NCBI GenBank assembly: GCA_015657535.1
Contig: JADHZB010001817.1
Location: forward strand, 39,288 to 103,287
Reading direction: 5' to 3'
Origin: Nephromyces sp. MM_2019
Taxonomy: Eukaryota; Apicomplexa; Aconoidasida; Nephromycida
DNA: 64,000 nt
A program made the translations under genes and the position numbers. Numbering within the stretch: the stretch's first letter is position 1; the number at the start of each line of letters is the position of its first letter. Positions 1 through 13,074 of this stretch are shown here, one piece after another. Below the pieces are notes generated by a model. The model saw only the letters and a list, made by a program, of their open reading frames with translations, was not told where the DNA came from and ran no database searches.

Positions 1-1391
1 TCCCATGGTTTTACCGTTCAGTAACAGCATCACGCCTCCTAATATAAGAATTTCCAGCTTTATTCCAGCGACAGAGCTTTGAAACTCAAAAACAACAGAC
101 TTATCCCTACTTATGCGACCTCATTAAGAGTACGTACCAATTGTAAACACTAATTAACTGTCTGTTCTGCGTGGTGTATTCGGTAAGAAAAGCAAACAAA
201 AAATTGCCTTCTTCAGGGAAGTATAACAGCATTTCAAAGTTTCAGTAGCCGCAGCTATCACCCAACAGACCAAGCCAATTCAACTCTCGCAAAAATTTCA
301 CGTCAGTGCTGCCTGGGAGACTAAACTACGTAAAGGCCAACTGCCTGCAAAAGATTTCTCAAAAAACAAATTGAAAAGTGACTGCGGATATAGTTTAGAA
401 CCCCCATTGAAAACGAGAGTGATACAAAATAGCGAAATTTATTGAATACGCCGAAATAAGCTCGTGAGCACGAGGCGTAAGCCCCGTCGGTAGCCCTGGC
501 AGTAGTCAGCACATGCTGGAAACCATCACGACATTGCAGTAGTCCCTACCAAGCCGAATTGCACTACAACCTGAGAAACTAAAGAAACATAATTTCCCTA
601 ACCTGGGAGACCAGTTTATTCGTGTTAATATTAAGAATATAAATGGATGAGCAACCTAACGAAACTTAGCACATCGCTGAAAGATAATGATACTTAATTA
701 CCTAGAGCCTTTAATTTTTTTCGGCAAACTATTCCACATTTTCACGAGTAGAGCCCTGAAAGCAGTTCTAAGTAACTGGCATATAGAGGTCTGCATAACA
801 AAATGTTGTTATCACCATTGAAGCCCCCAAGTTCCAATAAAATACCATAGATACCTATATATTAGTCATCGCCCAAATGTCGTCAAAAATCCTTCGGAAG
901 AATCTTTCCGAAGAAAATACAGGAAAAGTTACTGGAGCCAAGGGCGAGAGCGAATTCAAACCCCAAAGGCAGAATTGTGGAGCGGAAGCGGAAATATGTA
1001 TACCCAAAATTACGTTTTGCCGCTGGTTGACATATAAATACTTAAAAAACACCCGCTTAAAGCTTTTTTACTCCCTAAATATTTATGGAAAAGGTAGGCT
1101 GAGCGAACAAAAACAAGACAACCCAGGTTAGTCAGGGTTGAGAGCATTTTTATTGTGACTTGGAGCACAGAGCATAAAGAATGGAAATTTTTGTTTATAC
1201 TTCCCATGCCATATGTTGGTGAATGCCACAGTGTACGTACACTTGCATTATTCCTAAAGGCTTCTTCAAAACAATTTTACTGGATGCAGTAAGGCAGTAT
1301 AACCAACTCGCGATAGTATAGCAAAGTGCAAGCTTAGTCCAGATCAGTAGTGTGCATTATATAGTGGGAGGAACATATTAGCTAACGATAA
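1..1391. other. Intergenic region, no gene recognised
   Basis: Only short open frames on both strands, none with recognisable domains or convincing splice structure. It is AT-rich and lies downstream of the MIC19-like gene, which ends at 1392 on the minus strand. Any unassembled untranslated region of that gene would sit here. Confidence 0.5.
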
Positions 1392-2745
1392 CTATAACTT
1401 TAGCTGCGACCACATTGTTTTCGCACATTTTTCAAAGTTGTGTACTTCTGGGCCACAATTAATGGTTCCCTCATATGTCGAGGCGCAGGAAGCTAACCGC
1501 TTTCTCTCGTCAGCGCATACAGTTGAATTTGCATGATCTGCAATTCCGTAAAGTATTTCAGACTCTTCGATACCTTCTAGCAACCTTGAAAGCGATGCGT
1601 ATTCCTCCTCAAAAGCCATTTTCTGCCTTTCTTTCAACTTGAGCATGACTCCAGCCATTTTACTTGAAGATGAACCTGCACGGCCTGGAGATTTTGCTCC
1701 TTTTCCATCAATCAAATTATCTGAAATAAAATTTATGCAATACATAACTATATACATATAGCGCTCCTCATAAGCAACAAAATATCACATTAATAACGAT
1801 ACAGCAAGGATGCTGGAAGTATACCACGTTCAAGTCGGTAGAGTAGTAAAATTTAGACCAATCTCAAAGAGAAAAAAACTCCCTCAGCGGAATGCTCACT
1901 AAATTTAACATGTCGGCAAAAATAGTACTCCGCAGAGAAACAGCAATCGTGCAAAATCTTCAAACTGCTTAACCCTACGTAAACATGACTCACTCCGATG
2001 ACTACAAGAATACGACTTAGGAATTTAAGAAATTTTTATAAGAAAAGAAAGATACTGTTTATCTCAACTCTTCGATGTAGAGATGAGACAAGGATGCTGC
2101 AAATGCAAGCAGTGCATCGCAAGCTTTTTGTGAAGCAAAGCCAAAGTGCATTACCTGCTTTTACTTGAATTATATAAGGAATATCTAAATTCAAAGATCG
2201 CTGCATATGTCAAAAACAAATTAAACCAGTCCACACCGCAGGATACACGGCAATTTTCCTTTAAGTGAAATAAAGCATCATATGACATGAACATTCCAGA
2301 GTGAGCCTTGACCAAGCACTGACGATCACAATATCAAAATGTAGGAACACCGTGTTTTCGCAGATGAATGCCAGTTAAAATATTGGTTTTCACCCAACAA
2401 AGACAAAAAAAGTGCTATCCAGCTATTACCATTCCGATCCTGCAAGTAAGAACTAGCTTCCGCCGCATAGGCACCTGCATCCATCTTGCTATGAGCTCCA
2501 AGAAACACAGCATCCTCATCAGAATCGAGATGAGCAGCGTTTATTCTACTTCGCCTTCCATTGGGTGTGAGATTAGTGTCTGTAGAGTACTCTTCCAAAA
2601 ACTCCTCACTCAAGTGAATCTCCGGTTCAGAAGGTGCTGACGGCGTAGACGGAGTACTATCAGCGTCGACTGGGGCACCTGAATATGGTGTCTTCTCTTC
2701 TCCGGGATCCTTGGAAAATGATAACCTAGATGATGCAGCTCCCAT
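1392..2745 (-). CDS. MIC19: MIC19-like CHCH-domain protein (MICOS subunit candidate)
   Basis: Two exons, 2745-2430 and 1720-1392, joined by a GT-AG intron (phase 1) give 214 residues ending in a stop. The chosen ATG at 2745 gives MGAASSRLSF, a myristoylation-type start; an upstream in-frame ATG would hide it behind a hydrophobic stretch. Residues about 20-105 are acidic and low complexity; about 126-160 is charged and helical. The C-terminus has Cys at 174, 184, 194 and 204, i.e. two CX9C pairs, the CHCH fold oxidised in the mitochondrial intermembrane space. Myristoylated glycine plus C-terminal CHCH and about 220 residues is the layout of MIC19/CHCHD3, which links MIC60 to the cristae-junction complex. 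The family assignment is by architecture; another CHCH protein is possible. The 709-base intron could hide a further small exon. Confidence 0.72.
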
Positions 2746-5700
2746 TCTCTCCCACAAAAAAATGATGATGCAAACGCTTAAAATATTAAAAGAAAAGTTA
2801 CGCAAATGTTCCCTTGGTGAGGTATCAGCGGCTGAAGAAATTAAAGCAGCTGCATCCAAAGCCTATTCGGCTACCTTTCGTAATCAAGCATGTTGATTTA
2901 TAATAACCTGCAGTCTAGCATAAGCTGAAGCGATGTGTTGCTGACTGTATTGGTGTCTCGCCTGTGCGTAAACGTATTGCATAATAGCATAACGTGACAG
3001 ATTTTATTGTTCCCAAGCGTTGTTAACGCATAAATAGCCTTTTGCCATTTTGCAGCAAAAAATAAAGCTGCTCATATACATAAAAACAGCCACTGGACAA
3101 CTTTCATGCAGTTTATACGAGCGCGAAGAACATCAACAAAGAATTTCAGTAACTACTCGTGACAGCGTGATGCGCAGTCAATAAAGCATGAATAACCCCA
3201 TTAAAAAACTCCGGAAGGAGACATATAATATCTAAGTATTCCCACTTCTTCGCTGATTTGCCTAATATAGCTAAGCTATTCCTCAAGTTTATTGTGCTGG
3301 CACAACTAAAGGCTTAAATTACTGCAAAGCCGATATATATCCACACATTTTTGCCAGAAGTTACGGGTTCAACACGCGATAGGAACATTGAAAAACTTCC
3401 AGTATGTAAGTCACATCTGAAAATCTACCACAATCTCCAAAGGGAAGGCGCTATTCCTTTGCTCACAGGAGTAAAGCAAAGTAATCGAATTATTATAGCG
3501 AGAAAATTGCCACGTTGAGGCAATTCGAAATGGAGCGGCAATTGCCACATGAAGCTTGGAAAACTACTTCCACGTAATACTATCTCATCACAGACGATGT
3601 CACCAGGGGGTAAGGTTGAGTTGCTGAAGAGGCTGAACGGTCAAACTTGCCTTGGGCTAACAAGTCGTTTCCCGTTTCTGTATGCCTGCTGCTTAATGTT
3701 GATACAATCAAGAGGGACGCCGGGGCTATCTGCCGCGGCGACCGGTCGGTGTAGCAAGTATTTCCTTAGTTTTTTTATTGGAAAGCACTGAGATTACCTC
3801 AAAGAGAATGCATTATAGCGCGTCGCCGAATAGCCGAGCACCAAACACGCGCGGGACTGGTGTATAATACTCTACACATTCAAAGCTCCACACGTTGAGG
3901 GCGCAACCGAAATGAAAGCGTGATTTGGCGATGCTATGCTGTAACATAAGTAATAAGTTATTTACCAAACTATTGACCAAGGTTATCTAGCACTCCAGAC
4001 AACCAGAGGCTTACCTAATGTTTTTCCGTGATCGGCCTTCCGCTACGGGTTGTCAATTGCTATAAATTTTGCTGGAAATTGCTGGCAATGAAGGGGTGAT
4101 GATATTTCATCCCAATTCAATTTGTAGGCACCAAAACTTATTCTGATGTCATAATAGGTTACCTCGCTGTATCCGACGTTAATAACTACCCTTCATGGTA
4201 AGCTAAAATGGCGCTATTAGTTAGAACCCGACGGCCGCTGGCCACAAAGTTTACAAATCCGCGATTAATTTGATAAATTTAGCACGCAGTCTGAGAGCGC
4301 TCGTAGTCTTGCATAGCAACCATTGCATATTAATTAAGCATCTAGCAATATGTCTGCAATCGCAAAAATAATAGGTCTAAGAGCTAGCTTCGTCCAGGGG
4401 AACTAATAGAATCCCTATCTATTCATGCTGCACAACATACACCACTAGGGGTGCATTACGTAACTTGTGATGCTATCAACACCCGGAACAAGTGCCTCAC
4501 ATTAGCAGGACACTTGCGAGGTTGTTTCTATGCATTGTAAATCTCAAGTATCCGCTATATGCAAACAGAAAAGCTATCGCAGGAAACGATCACTTTAGAA
4601 CACTGTATTTGAGGAGCTCAAAAATCCAAAAACCAGAATTTCATCGGCAAATTTTTTCTTCGCATGGAAATTTCACACGTACTCTTACTGCAGCTAGCCT
4701 CTACTATCTAAATTTACAGCGTGGAGTTCAGTTAAAAGAGGCAGCGCATATGAAGCACTGACCATGCTGTTGCAGGAATCAACTGCGGGAAACTAGTTTA
4801 ACAAGGAACTAAAGTAATAAACGGCAAAACAGGAAAATACAGCGGAAGTTAAAGTTTGATAGTTCCGGAAAGAGTATACCGAAGGGGAATCACGAGCAAA
4901 AAATGACTGGCAAACAGAAAGTGATGACTGAAGATGTTAGAGCAGACACACACAACTGCACACTGATAGTGAGTTGCCGCGCTTGCATGGTTATCTTGTG
5001 TCTCCCTTATAGGGTTTGAATTTTTCGCGGCAAGCGTAACACTTTTTCGAGAGTGAGTAGCCAACCTAACAGAGCATAGGCTAAACATCTTAGAAAAACT
5101 AAGAAGTAAACAGCAATCAGATGCATTATGTTCCATCAAAATACGTGGCAGAAAATTTTTTAGTCATACTCCATGGCTCTCGTGAGCAAACGTTGGACTT
5201 TCAAAATACTATTTTTCGCATTCAAAGCAAAGGAATAATCTTTAATTAGTTTAAAAATATGAAAATTTCTCCAAAGATTTACATAATTGTAAGTCCAGCA
5301 GGCATAGCACAATCCTTGGAAGAAGTGCGTAAAAGTTAATATCCGAGCTTATGTAAAGATTTGGGGAAAAGCAATGCCAAAGGGTAATTCGGGACCAAAA
5401 AACTTCCTTAGCGACGCATCCTTTCCCTGGACCTATCCCTAAGAAAAACATATACATAAAGTCGCCCTTAAACTATTTACCCAAAAAGATAAATAAGCAT
5501 TTTATACTCAAAAAAAGCAAGCTAACCTAATAAAGAAAAAGGCATGCAAAAGAAATTAAGCAGAGCAAAATATTATCAACAGCAAGAAAGCGTCATTTCT
5601 GTTAAGGTCTCTCACTTTCCACCTAAATATAGATGGGAAGGACTCACAAAAAAAAACGATAACTTCTGGAAACAAGAGAGCGGAATACTGGAGTCGAAAA

Positions 5701-6836
5701 ACGTCATCGTAAGGAACTTTACCAAATGCTCAAGCAAGAAAATTAGAATTCCTAAACTAAAATAGAGGGACATTTACGTTGCGAATGAATGGGAAATAAT
5801 ACAAAGAGCTCTCCTCCAAATCAAAAAATTCGTTTATATACTCAAAAAATTCTCTAATCGAAACTTAGACCATAACATTAATATATTGCCTTCAATGAAA
5901 AAATTCTACAGCACAACAAAAATTGAAAATAAACAAAGAAACTGAGTGTGGTTGATACCATGCCAAAAAAACTACTAGTAGGGCTTTCTTCTTGGGAAAA
6001 ACTACGGTAGCACACGCTCAATAAAGATTATTAGACATTCAAATTTCATGCTCTCAATAAGCACACTTCCATCCAGTAAAAATGAACCGTCCAACACACG
6101 AAGGTAAAAATATCTACTACACATGTAATAGCATCAGAAGAGAACACTTCATCCAAATGTAACGCTGCATAAAAATTTGATGGTATGATCCGGCTAAAGA
6201 GGCCCGGATCAGATTAAAGCAATGGAATACTAGGCCAATCATTAGTAGTGAAAGCGCCATACACATAGACATGATCAATCCATAGATAATTCATCCTCAA
6301 AATCTTATAATTCCACCTTCATTCCTAAGTGGCACGCGTGCTGGTGACTTAGGTATGTGCATTAAAATAAAAAGACTTTTCGAGAGCCAATAGTCTTTAA
6401 GCATGATAGGCACGACAGCGGGATAAACGATAAAATTTTAAGAAAGTGCAGTAAAAGACTTTAATTCATTCAGATTGAAAAATGCTAATTATAACTTGCA
6501 GTACCATGGAATTTTTTTGCGCATGTCGCATGCCATAAAGCAAATAATTTTAAGCGTTTTGGATATACAGCTCAACCAAGATCACAAAATAATTTGAGAA
6601 AATATTAAATTTTCCTTTTAGTAAAAGAATTTCATAAAGGCGAGATACTAAGCAAGAATAGAAGCATATGCTGGACTATAATTGAACATAAGATAGTACA
6701 TAGATGATAAAAAGAAACAAAAATGGGAGAAAAATATTTATTGCCAATAAAATTAAGTAGCATCGTTCGAATTACATTAAATATTAAAAAAAACATAATG
6801 CAAGATTTAGTAGTCCGTAAAGTTGGTGAATCAAAC
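2746..6836. other. Intergenic region, no gene recognised
   Basis: About 4 kb between the MIC19-like gene and the end of the U1-70K gene. Open frames are short (60-97 codons), lack recognisable motifs and do not join through plausible introns. No repeats of note were seen. Confidence 0.45.
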
Positions 6837-7879
6837 CTGCCGTTTCCATATTCATAACTCCTGCTCCGATTTCTTCTTCGTGTATCTCTTTCATGACTTC
6901 TACTCCTGCAATAAAATCTTTCAACAAGTGTAATCTCATCTGTGTGGAAACTAAAGTCGAGAATACATCACATATAAAATAAAAAAAGAAAGAGTACGGG
7001 GGTAGCACCTTAAGCTACCATACTCTTGTATGAGAATAATCCGTACCTCCTTCTGTCCCGACTTCTGCTTCGGCTTCGTCGCCGTCGAGGGGCGTCTCGA
7101 CTTCTAGGAAAATCTCTATCCCAATGTGCTGCTTCCCTTCCTCCCCTTGTGCCTTCCCTTGCGAAATTACGTCCAGGAGGCCTACTTCCATAATCTCTGA
7201 CTACCTCTCTGGTAATATCTCTTTGGCTAGTCACGTCCTTCCCATATGGCAACATCATTGTATGATCTTTTTTCTCAAGGTTTCCCCTAGGGAGCCCTCT
7301 ACCCCCTCCAAGTCTCCTAGGGAACCAGCCAGGTATAGTCCTTCCACGTTCCACATCAAGAAGAACTCTCCAGCCTTCAATCTTTTTCCCATTCGAGGTT
7401 TTGTAAGCTTTTTTCATATCACGCTCATCTTCATACTCAATGAAGCCATAGCCGCGTGGCTTTTTAGCTGGATCAGAGATAATTCTTACCTTCCTAATAG
7501 GTCCGTATACCTCGAACTCTTTTTTCAACTTTTTTTCTGTCACCTCAAAGCTCAGCCTGCCCACAAACATAGTCCTCCATGGGTCAGAAGTCATTTCACC
7601 ACCTAAAAAAGGTAGCTCATTGGGATTGTAACTTTCGCGCTTCTCCTTGAGAATATCTTGCTGCAATGAAATTTTTTCCAACTTTACGCGTACTCTTTTT
7701 TCTTTTGGCGTTTCAAAAGAAAGTATCGGGGGAGGAGGAGTAGACTCAAAAAGATGGACATAATCAGCGAATCCATCATAAGCCGGCATCTTACGTTTCT
7801 TAGGGGGAGGAAAAAACTCTAGAGGGGGCCTTGACTTAAACAAGGCAAGAAGATGAGCGGGCATACCGTTCGCTGACAT
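6837..7879 (-). CDS. SNRNP70: U1 small nuclear ribonucleoprotein 70 kDa (U1-70K)
   Basis: Core spliceosome protein that binds stem-loop I of U1 snRNA and helps recognise 5' splice sites in the nucleus. Exon 1 runs 7879-7047. Residues 1-95 match the U1-70K N-terminal segment (start MSANGMPAHLLALF, proline-rich, then a charged helix). Residues about 102-180 are the RRM with RNP2-like MFVGRL and RNP1 RGYGFIEY, followed by VERGRT and PRRLGGGRG, hallmarks of U1-70K. The tail is Arg/Ser rich. A donor at 7046 joins an acceptor before 6905 (141-base intron, phase 2) and continues the RS tail (SRSHERDTRRRNRSRSY). The true 3' end is unclear: a GT donor after 6837 may lead to another exon, because reading through gives an uncharacteristic hydrophobic end. 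ATG at 7879 begins the conserved N-terminus. Confidence 0.93.
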
Positions 7880-10800
7880 CTTGCCAACCGTTACTTACTC
7901 TGTCTGCAGTAAGGAATCACATTCCATGGAAAGATGAAAAATTTATTAAACAAAACTGCAGTGAGCAAAAAGTAAACAAATTATTAAGAAACAGAAACGA
8001 AGCACATTGTTTGACGAATTATCACCAAAAGGATAAAAAAGAAAAAAGGCATGATTTGGCATTCAACCATACCGAAAAAAGTACCATAGACAGCCAAAAA
8101 GCGTCTAATTCACCTACGAAGCGATCGTAAAAACCTCCGTTTCAATTACAAAAAATTATGGGGTTATGACCAAAATAATATGATCACTCACATCTGGTGA
8201 AGGATATCAAGGGCATAACCAGAATACAATTAAAGTTTAAAGCATGAAGCAGAAAACGACGGCTGCTCCGCCAAATTATTCATGACGCATAGGTTACGGT
8301 TTAGCTATACGAAGCTTACCTCCAAGCAAGTACTGCTCACCTTTTGGGAGACCAAAGAAATATGCGCAGTGCCAACACAAGCAGGCGCGGCCAAAAAACA
8401 CCGTGAAATTGCCGATAATGAAGCTTATGCAGATTGCAACATGTTATGCGGTTCCCTAGCAAAAATTGGAAGTGAATTTGCCATGCTGGAATTAGAAGCG
8501 AGAGAAATATCGATATTGGCAGTCGTTATGAAGAGAAGCGCAAATTGCCGAGAGACGCGCCCTTCGTGGCCATTAAAGAGTACCAAAAGAGCGAAACGGG
8601 ATGATACCTTGAAATGAACAGCAAAAATGGTCAAAGGTTCTCTGATATAGAAGGACTTTCTTTGAATGAAATGATGAGACTTAGTTATACTTATGCTCGT
8701 TAGCAGCGAAACGTGTGCAGATGATGCGTATTACGGGTATGATCCTGATATCGGCGAGCACATCATTCGGAATGACTCATAAAATTCACACACATGGAAT
8801 CTCACTATTACATGATAGCTTACTTCCCTTTTGAAGTAACCTAGCTGACTACAGAACTGCATTTTCCTCAAGCTTGCATAGCAACGAAAAAGAGCCGAGT
8901 GTTCAACAGGCACTCCCTACCACGGTAGAATGGTGACCTACTAGTAGAAAAACGTGCGCTAGGGCACCCTTCGAGCTTCTTATGGCAGGGATCTAGGAAG
9001 TTTTCATATAATTTATATATTTAGGTACATGCAGATTGCTTTACTACCCGCGTAATCAAGCGGCTTGTGATTGCTCATCGCCCTGTCATTAACTGCTGCG
9101 AGGAAATATACGCTTTCTGTCTGCAAGTTCACACCTCAGGGCGTAGAGCATGTTTCTTTCCGAGCGTATTAGAAGCAGCCAAGTACTCACTAGCTTGGCG
9201 CCACTACAAAGATCCGAACGATTAGATCACTGCAGTAACTCAACTCGTGCTGTTCACACTATGGCCCCTCCAATGAAACACCGTGCCAATAGATAACCGG
9301 CCGTTTCGTAGAAATATCCCAGTAGTACTCCTGGAGACTACCATCATTCATAGCGTGGCACCAAGGCTGGCAACTTCATGTACTTAAAATAGGAAGAATA
9401 TTAAGGTGTACAGTCAGTTCTGCCTGGGCTACAAGGAGCATTTGCCGTGGCCCAAAATTGAAGCTATGCGGCCGCCCGTGCTTAGGGAGCGGTAAAGAAT
9501 GGGGCATATCTCTTTGTTACTTCAACTCCCGAATCATACCTGCACCTTTGTTTACTAGACCTAAAAAGATTAGTATTCTCTGAAATGGTAATATCCACGT
9601 GTTAATGGCCTTATAATTACAAGCCTATATCTCAGCTACGAAAATTGCTCCGAGGTCGTCCCAGAAGCAGGAAATTTCTTCTCGAAATAGCTGGAACTTT
9701 CGGAATAAATAAGTTAGAATCTGTACTTGAATAAGGTATACCTATGTTTCATAGAGAAAAAAGCAGAAGCCACGAAAACTTTGGCAGCGGTAAAAAAACT
9801 ATACTTTTGACGGTATCTACTAGCCTTCTAATACCTTGAAATCGCTCATTGAGCTGTTAGTGCTTGTCACGGCAGTAAACCATGTTACATTATACATATT
9901 CCAGTATTTTCAACCATCAATTTTGAAGCCTGTTCTACTCACCGGGCAGTAAGTTTCTTGAAGACGATTGAAAGTGAAAACAAGTAGAAAACTGACTTGA
10001 ACTGCTTCATATACTCCCCTGACCGAGTTGCACCGTTGGACGATATTCATGGCTTACTTGAACTGAGTTGTGAATTTAGAGGAGTCAATTTAAACACGAA
10101 AACATAGCTTGAGCATGCTAGCACATATTACTTTACCAAATGTAAAATGGAGTGAAGATACAGGTAGATTGCAAGTTAAGACGTAGAACCATTTCTGTCT
10201 GCATTAGTGTATATGGGCATTATTGCCTTCTTCCGTTGATAAAAGGATTTAAAACAAATCCAATATTTTCATAGTTCTATAATTAAAAGCAGCTAATGTC
10301 TACGCACTGGCTTAAAAAGCATACTGAGCCTCTGCGCAGCAGTCGTAAAGGGACCTTGTGGTTTTGTTCATCGTCCAATTATGCCACTGTCGTAATATTG
10401 TACATATCTAATAGCATAAAGGCAGTGATTCACTCTACCTCGAAAAAAAATGGCAAGTCTTGCCATTGCGTAGCGTTACGTAGTAGTTCGACCTATAGAT
10501 ATACGCCAGGATATTTAAGAAGTAAATTTTACGATATACTATTAAAGTAATCCTACCCTATTTCAGAGGTAAGAATACAGCGTTCCCTGAACCATCCAAA
10601 AATCCTCACTTATTTCATCACTTGCTTCGTATTTTAAAATAAACCCACAGCATGCTTCCTTGAACTTGCGAATAAATGTAATGAGCTGGGGGAAACTTGT
10701 CATGCAAAAGCTTCTAGTTAATATTGCTTGCGTGAAAGCATAAAGACAAATAGAAAGTATGATACAAGCCCCGAAGTCAAGTTGTCAACCGAGAAAGAGA

Positions 10801-13074
10801 GAAATTTTTTTAATCCGCTAAGCTGAAAAGATAAGCAGAGTAGAACTTATGCGCACAGATATCAAATTCATCGTAGAGTTGGTCTTTTCATCGAGAGCTA
10901 TAAGCCAAAAAGACAAATGGCACACCGTCTAAAGTTAAAGACCTAATGAATCAATGAGCAGTCGTACTTGGTGACCTAAATAATTAGGAATCAAAGCTGG
11001 TGAAAATTGATAGTCTTGCGTGTAATTCTAGCAAATATAACAACGAACATGTAAGAATTTTTAAAATGCACTTAACTTATGGGATAAAAACTTGTAATTA
11101 TACACGTCCCATAATCAACAATTTTGTCATTAGAAATTCTGTGAGGACATACAGACAAGCCTATTGGCCTGCAAAAGTGCATAAAATTCTGAAAGGCAAC
11201 TTTGTAATAACTACCTTGAACACATAAATTTCTCTGCAAATTATGTTTAACGGTGATGTACTACCGTTGAATAAAATGTGCCTCCTCAAGGGAATCATGA
11301 AATTAGCAAATCTAACGCAAATTAAACTTTCAAGCCTGCTACTAGTACTCAAACCTCCCTATTCCACTGAAAGTTTTTTTATTTTTCAATGGTGGTCACT
11401 TGGCTTTTTGTACACTTTCATCAATCGCAGCAATACGAACTTGCCAGTCATGCTCTAAGCTAATATTAGCGGCATATCAATTTGGAACTATGGTAGGAGC
11501 CTCATATTGTAAGGTACTCTTATATCCATGTTACAAGCACTTACCAGTAAAAAGCAAAGTGGCGGAAGTTAAGCCAAACGAAAATTTGAAGGAAACAAAA
11601 TAGAACAAATCAAATTACCATATAGCGAGTGAAACGATATAGTACGAAGTACGCTAAATGAGTGGAGATTGATGAAAGCATATGCTTCATGGAAACATAA
11701 TGGTATAGCAGTATCATCACTGACCTTGAAGTAGTACCTAAAAATAACGGTGCCCTTTAAACAAGTCATGCTTGACAATGCATATTTTGCAGTCACAAAG
11801 TGAAAAGTGCTACAATTCCAGGATTGTGCAATGTTATGAAGCTAGTTTGAAGAGCAATTTATCCGTCAAGCATCAAGGATGTACAGGTATGATAGAGAAC
11901 AATCAATACAGTGCGAAGTTTGCCTTGTACCTAATAAAGTGAATAGGATTCCTAAGGTGTTGAGAGGAGCAGCCAAGCGGCAAGAAAGCACTGTAATAAT
12001 CGTATGCGTGGTTTCTCGTTGCAAGTGAGGATATGAACGTTTCCAAGACTACGCTTTCCCTAGCTCTAGTTAATATAAGGATTGCAAGCTCCTAGGGCAG
12101 GAGGCTCAGGAACAGAGTGGGGTGCTACGTGGGGCTCTTTTCCGCTAGACGCTACATCATTAGGGCAACTGCTTTCAGTAGTCCATCATTCTTCGAAACA
12201 TTCTGCCCCAAAAAGCCTTGCTGCGAAGGGCAGGGTATCAAATTACCACATGTTCAAGGCGGGAGATGCAATTCTTTATCCTTTGCTTACAACGCCTAGC
12301 ATGCCTGCATGCGATTTGCTGGAGAAGGTCCTGGTTAGTGGAGAATGTAATTTTGAAGGAATTTTGTGTGTGGATTCGTTGATGGGTTTGCGTTCGCCGC
12401 GAAAAGAGATATGTTCCGAGATTTCTACTGGACTTCATTTCGGAGCGCACATATTAAGGTGGTATTCTGCAAGCACACACAGCTTATGCAGCACTCATTT
12501 CCAAGTCTTGCTCTTTGGAGTAAGCCGAAGCAGGTAATTATGGATTTGAAAAGCTTTAATTTGGATTTATCGCTACGTCGAGTCGTTTATAGTGGAATTA
12601 TATTCGAACAAGTATAGATCTTTGTGGGAGTATTTGAGTTGCGCCCTGAAAAAAGAAAGCTTGGTGACGCTATACGTACATCTTCCACCGTTGGAGCAAG
12701 TTTTGGAAAATATGCGCTCATCAGTATATCTATTTTAGGGAAACCCTAGTGGTGAAGGATTACTCTGACCACCACCCGTGATGTGCGCTTAAGTTGAAGA
12801 ACCTCTTTTCATTTAAATTTAAATAATAAGATCCTGGTTGTGCTTCATGCGCTACTGATTGCTAGTAGCTGGCCTTTTTCTTGTCGATGCTTTGATGTTT
12901 AATAATTTTTGATTGACTGTTCATAAGAGGTACGCGGGAAACTCAGATCTTTGCAGGGTGGAACATGTCCATTTACTCACTGCTACGGTTTAAGCGCTTT
13001 TCAAACTCACCATTGTGTAGTTGAGGGTAGGTGGTAAGTCGGCCTCTGGGCAAGCTATTCTGCTGTTAGGCAAA
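7880..13074. other. Intergenic region, no gene recognised
   Basis: About 5.2 kb between the divergently transcribed U1-70K and Ku80 genes, so both promoters should lie here. Open frames at 8282-8617 (+) and 12082-12537 (+) were read and resemble nothing known. The stretch 12070-12450 is somewhat richer in GC than its surroundings and could hide an unrecognised exon, but no splice-linked partner was found. Confidence 0.4.

Noticed and set aside
12082..12537. 151-codon plus-strand frame upstream of Ku80
   Set aside because: Begins at TTG without a Met near the start, overlaps competing frames, resembles no family and has no splice partner. An unrecognised exon cannot be excluded.
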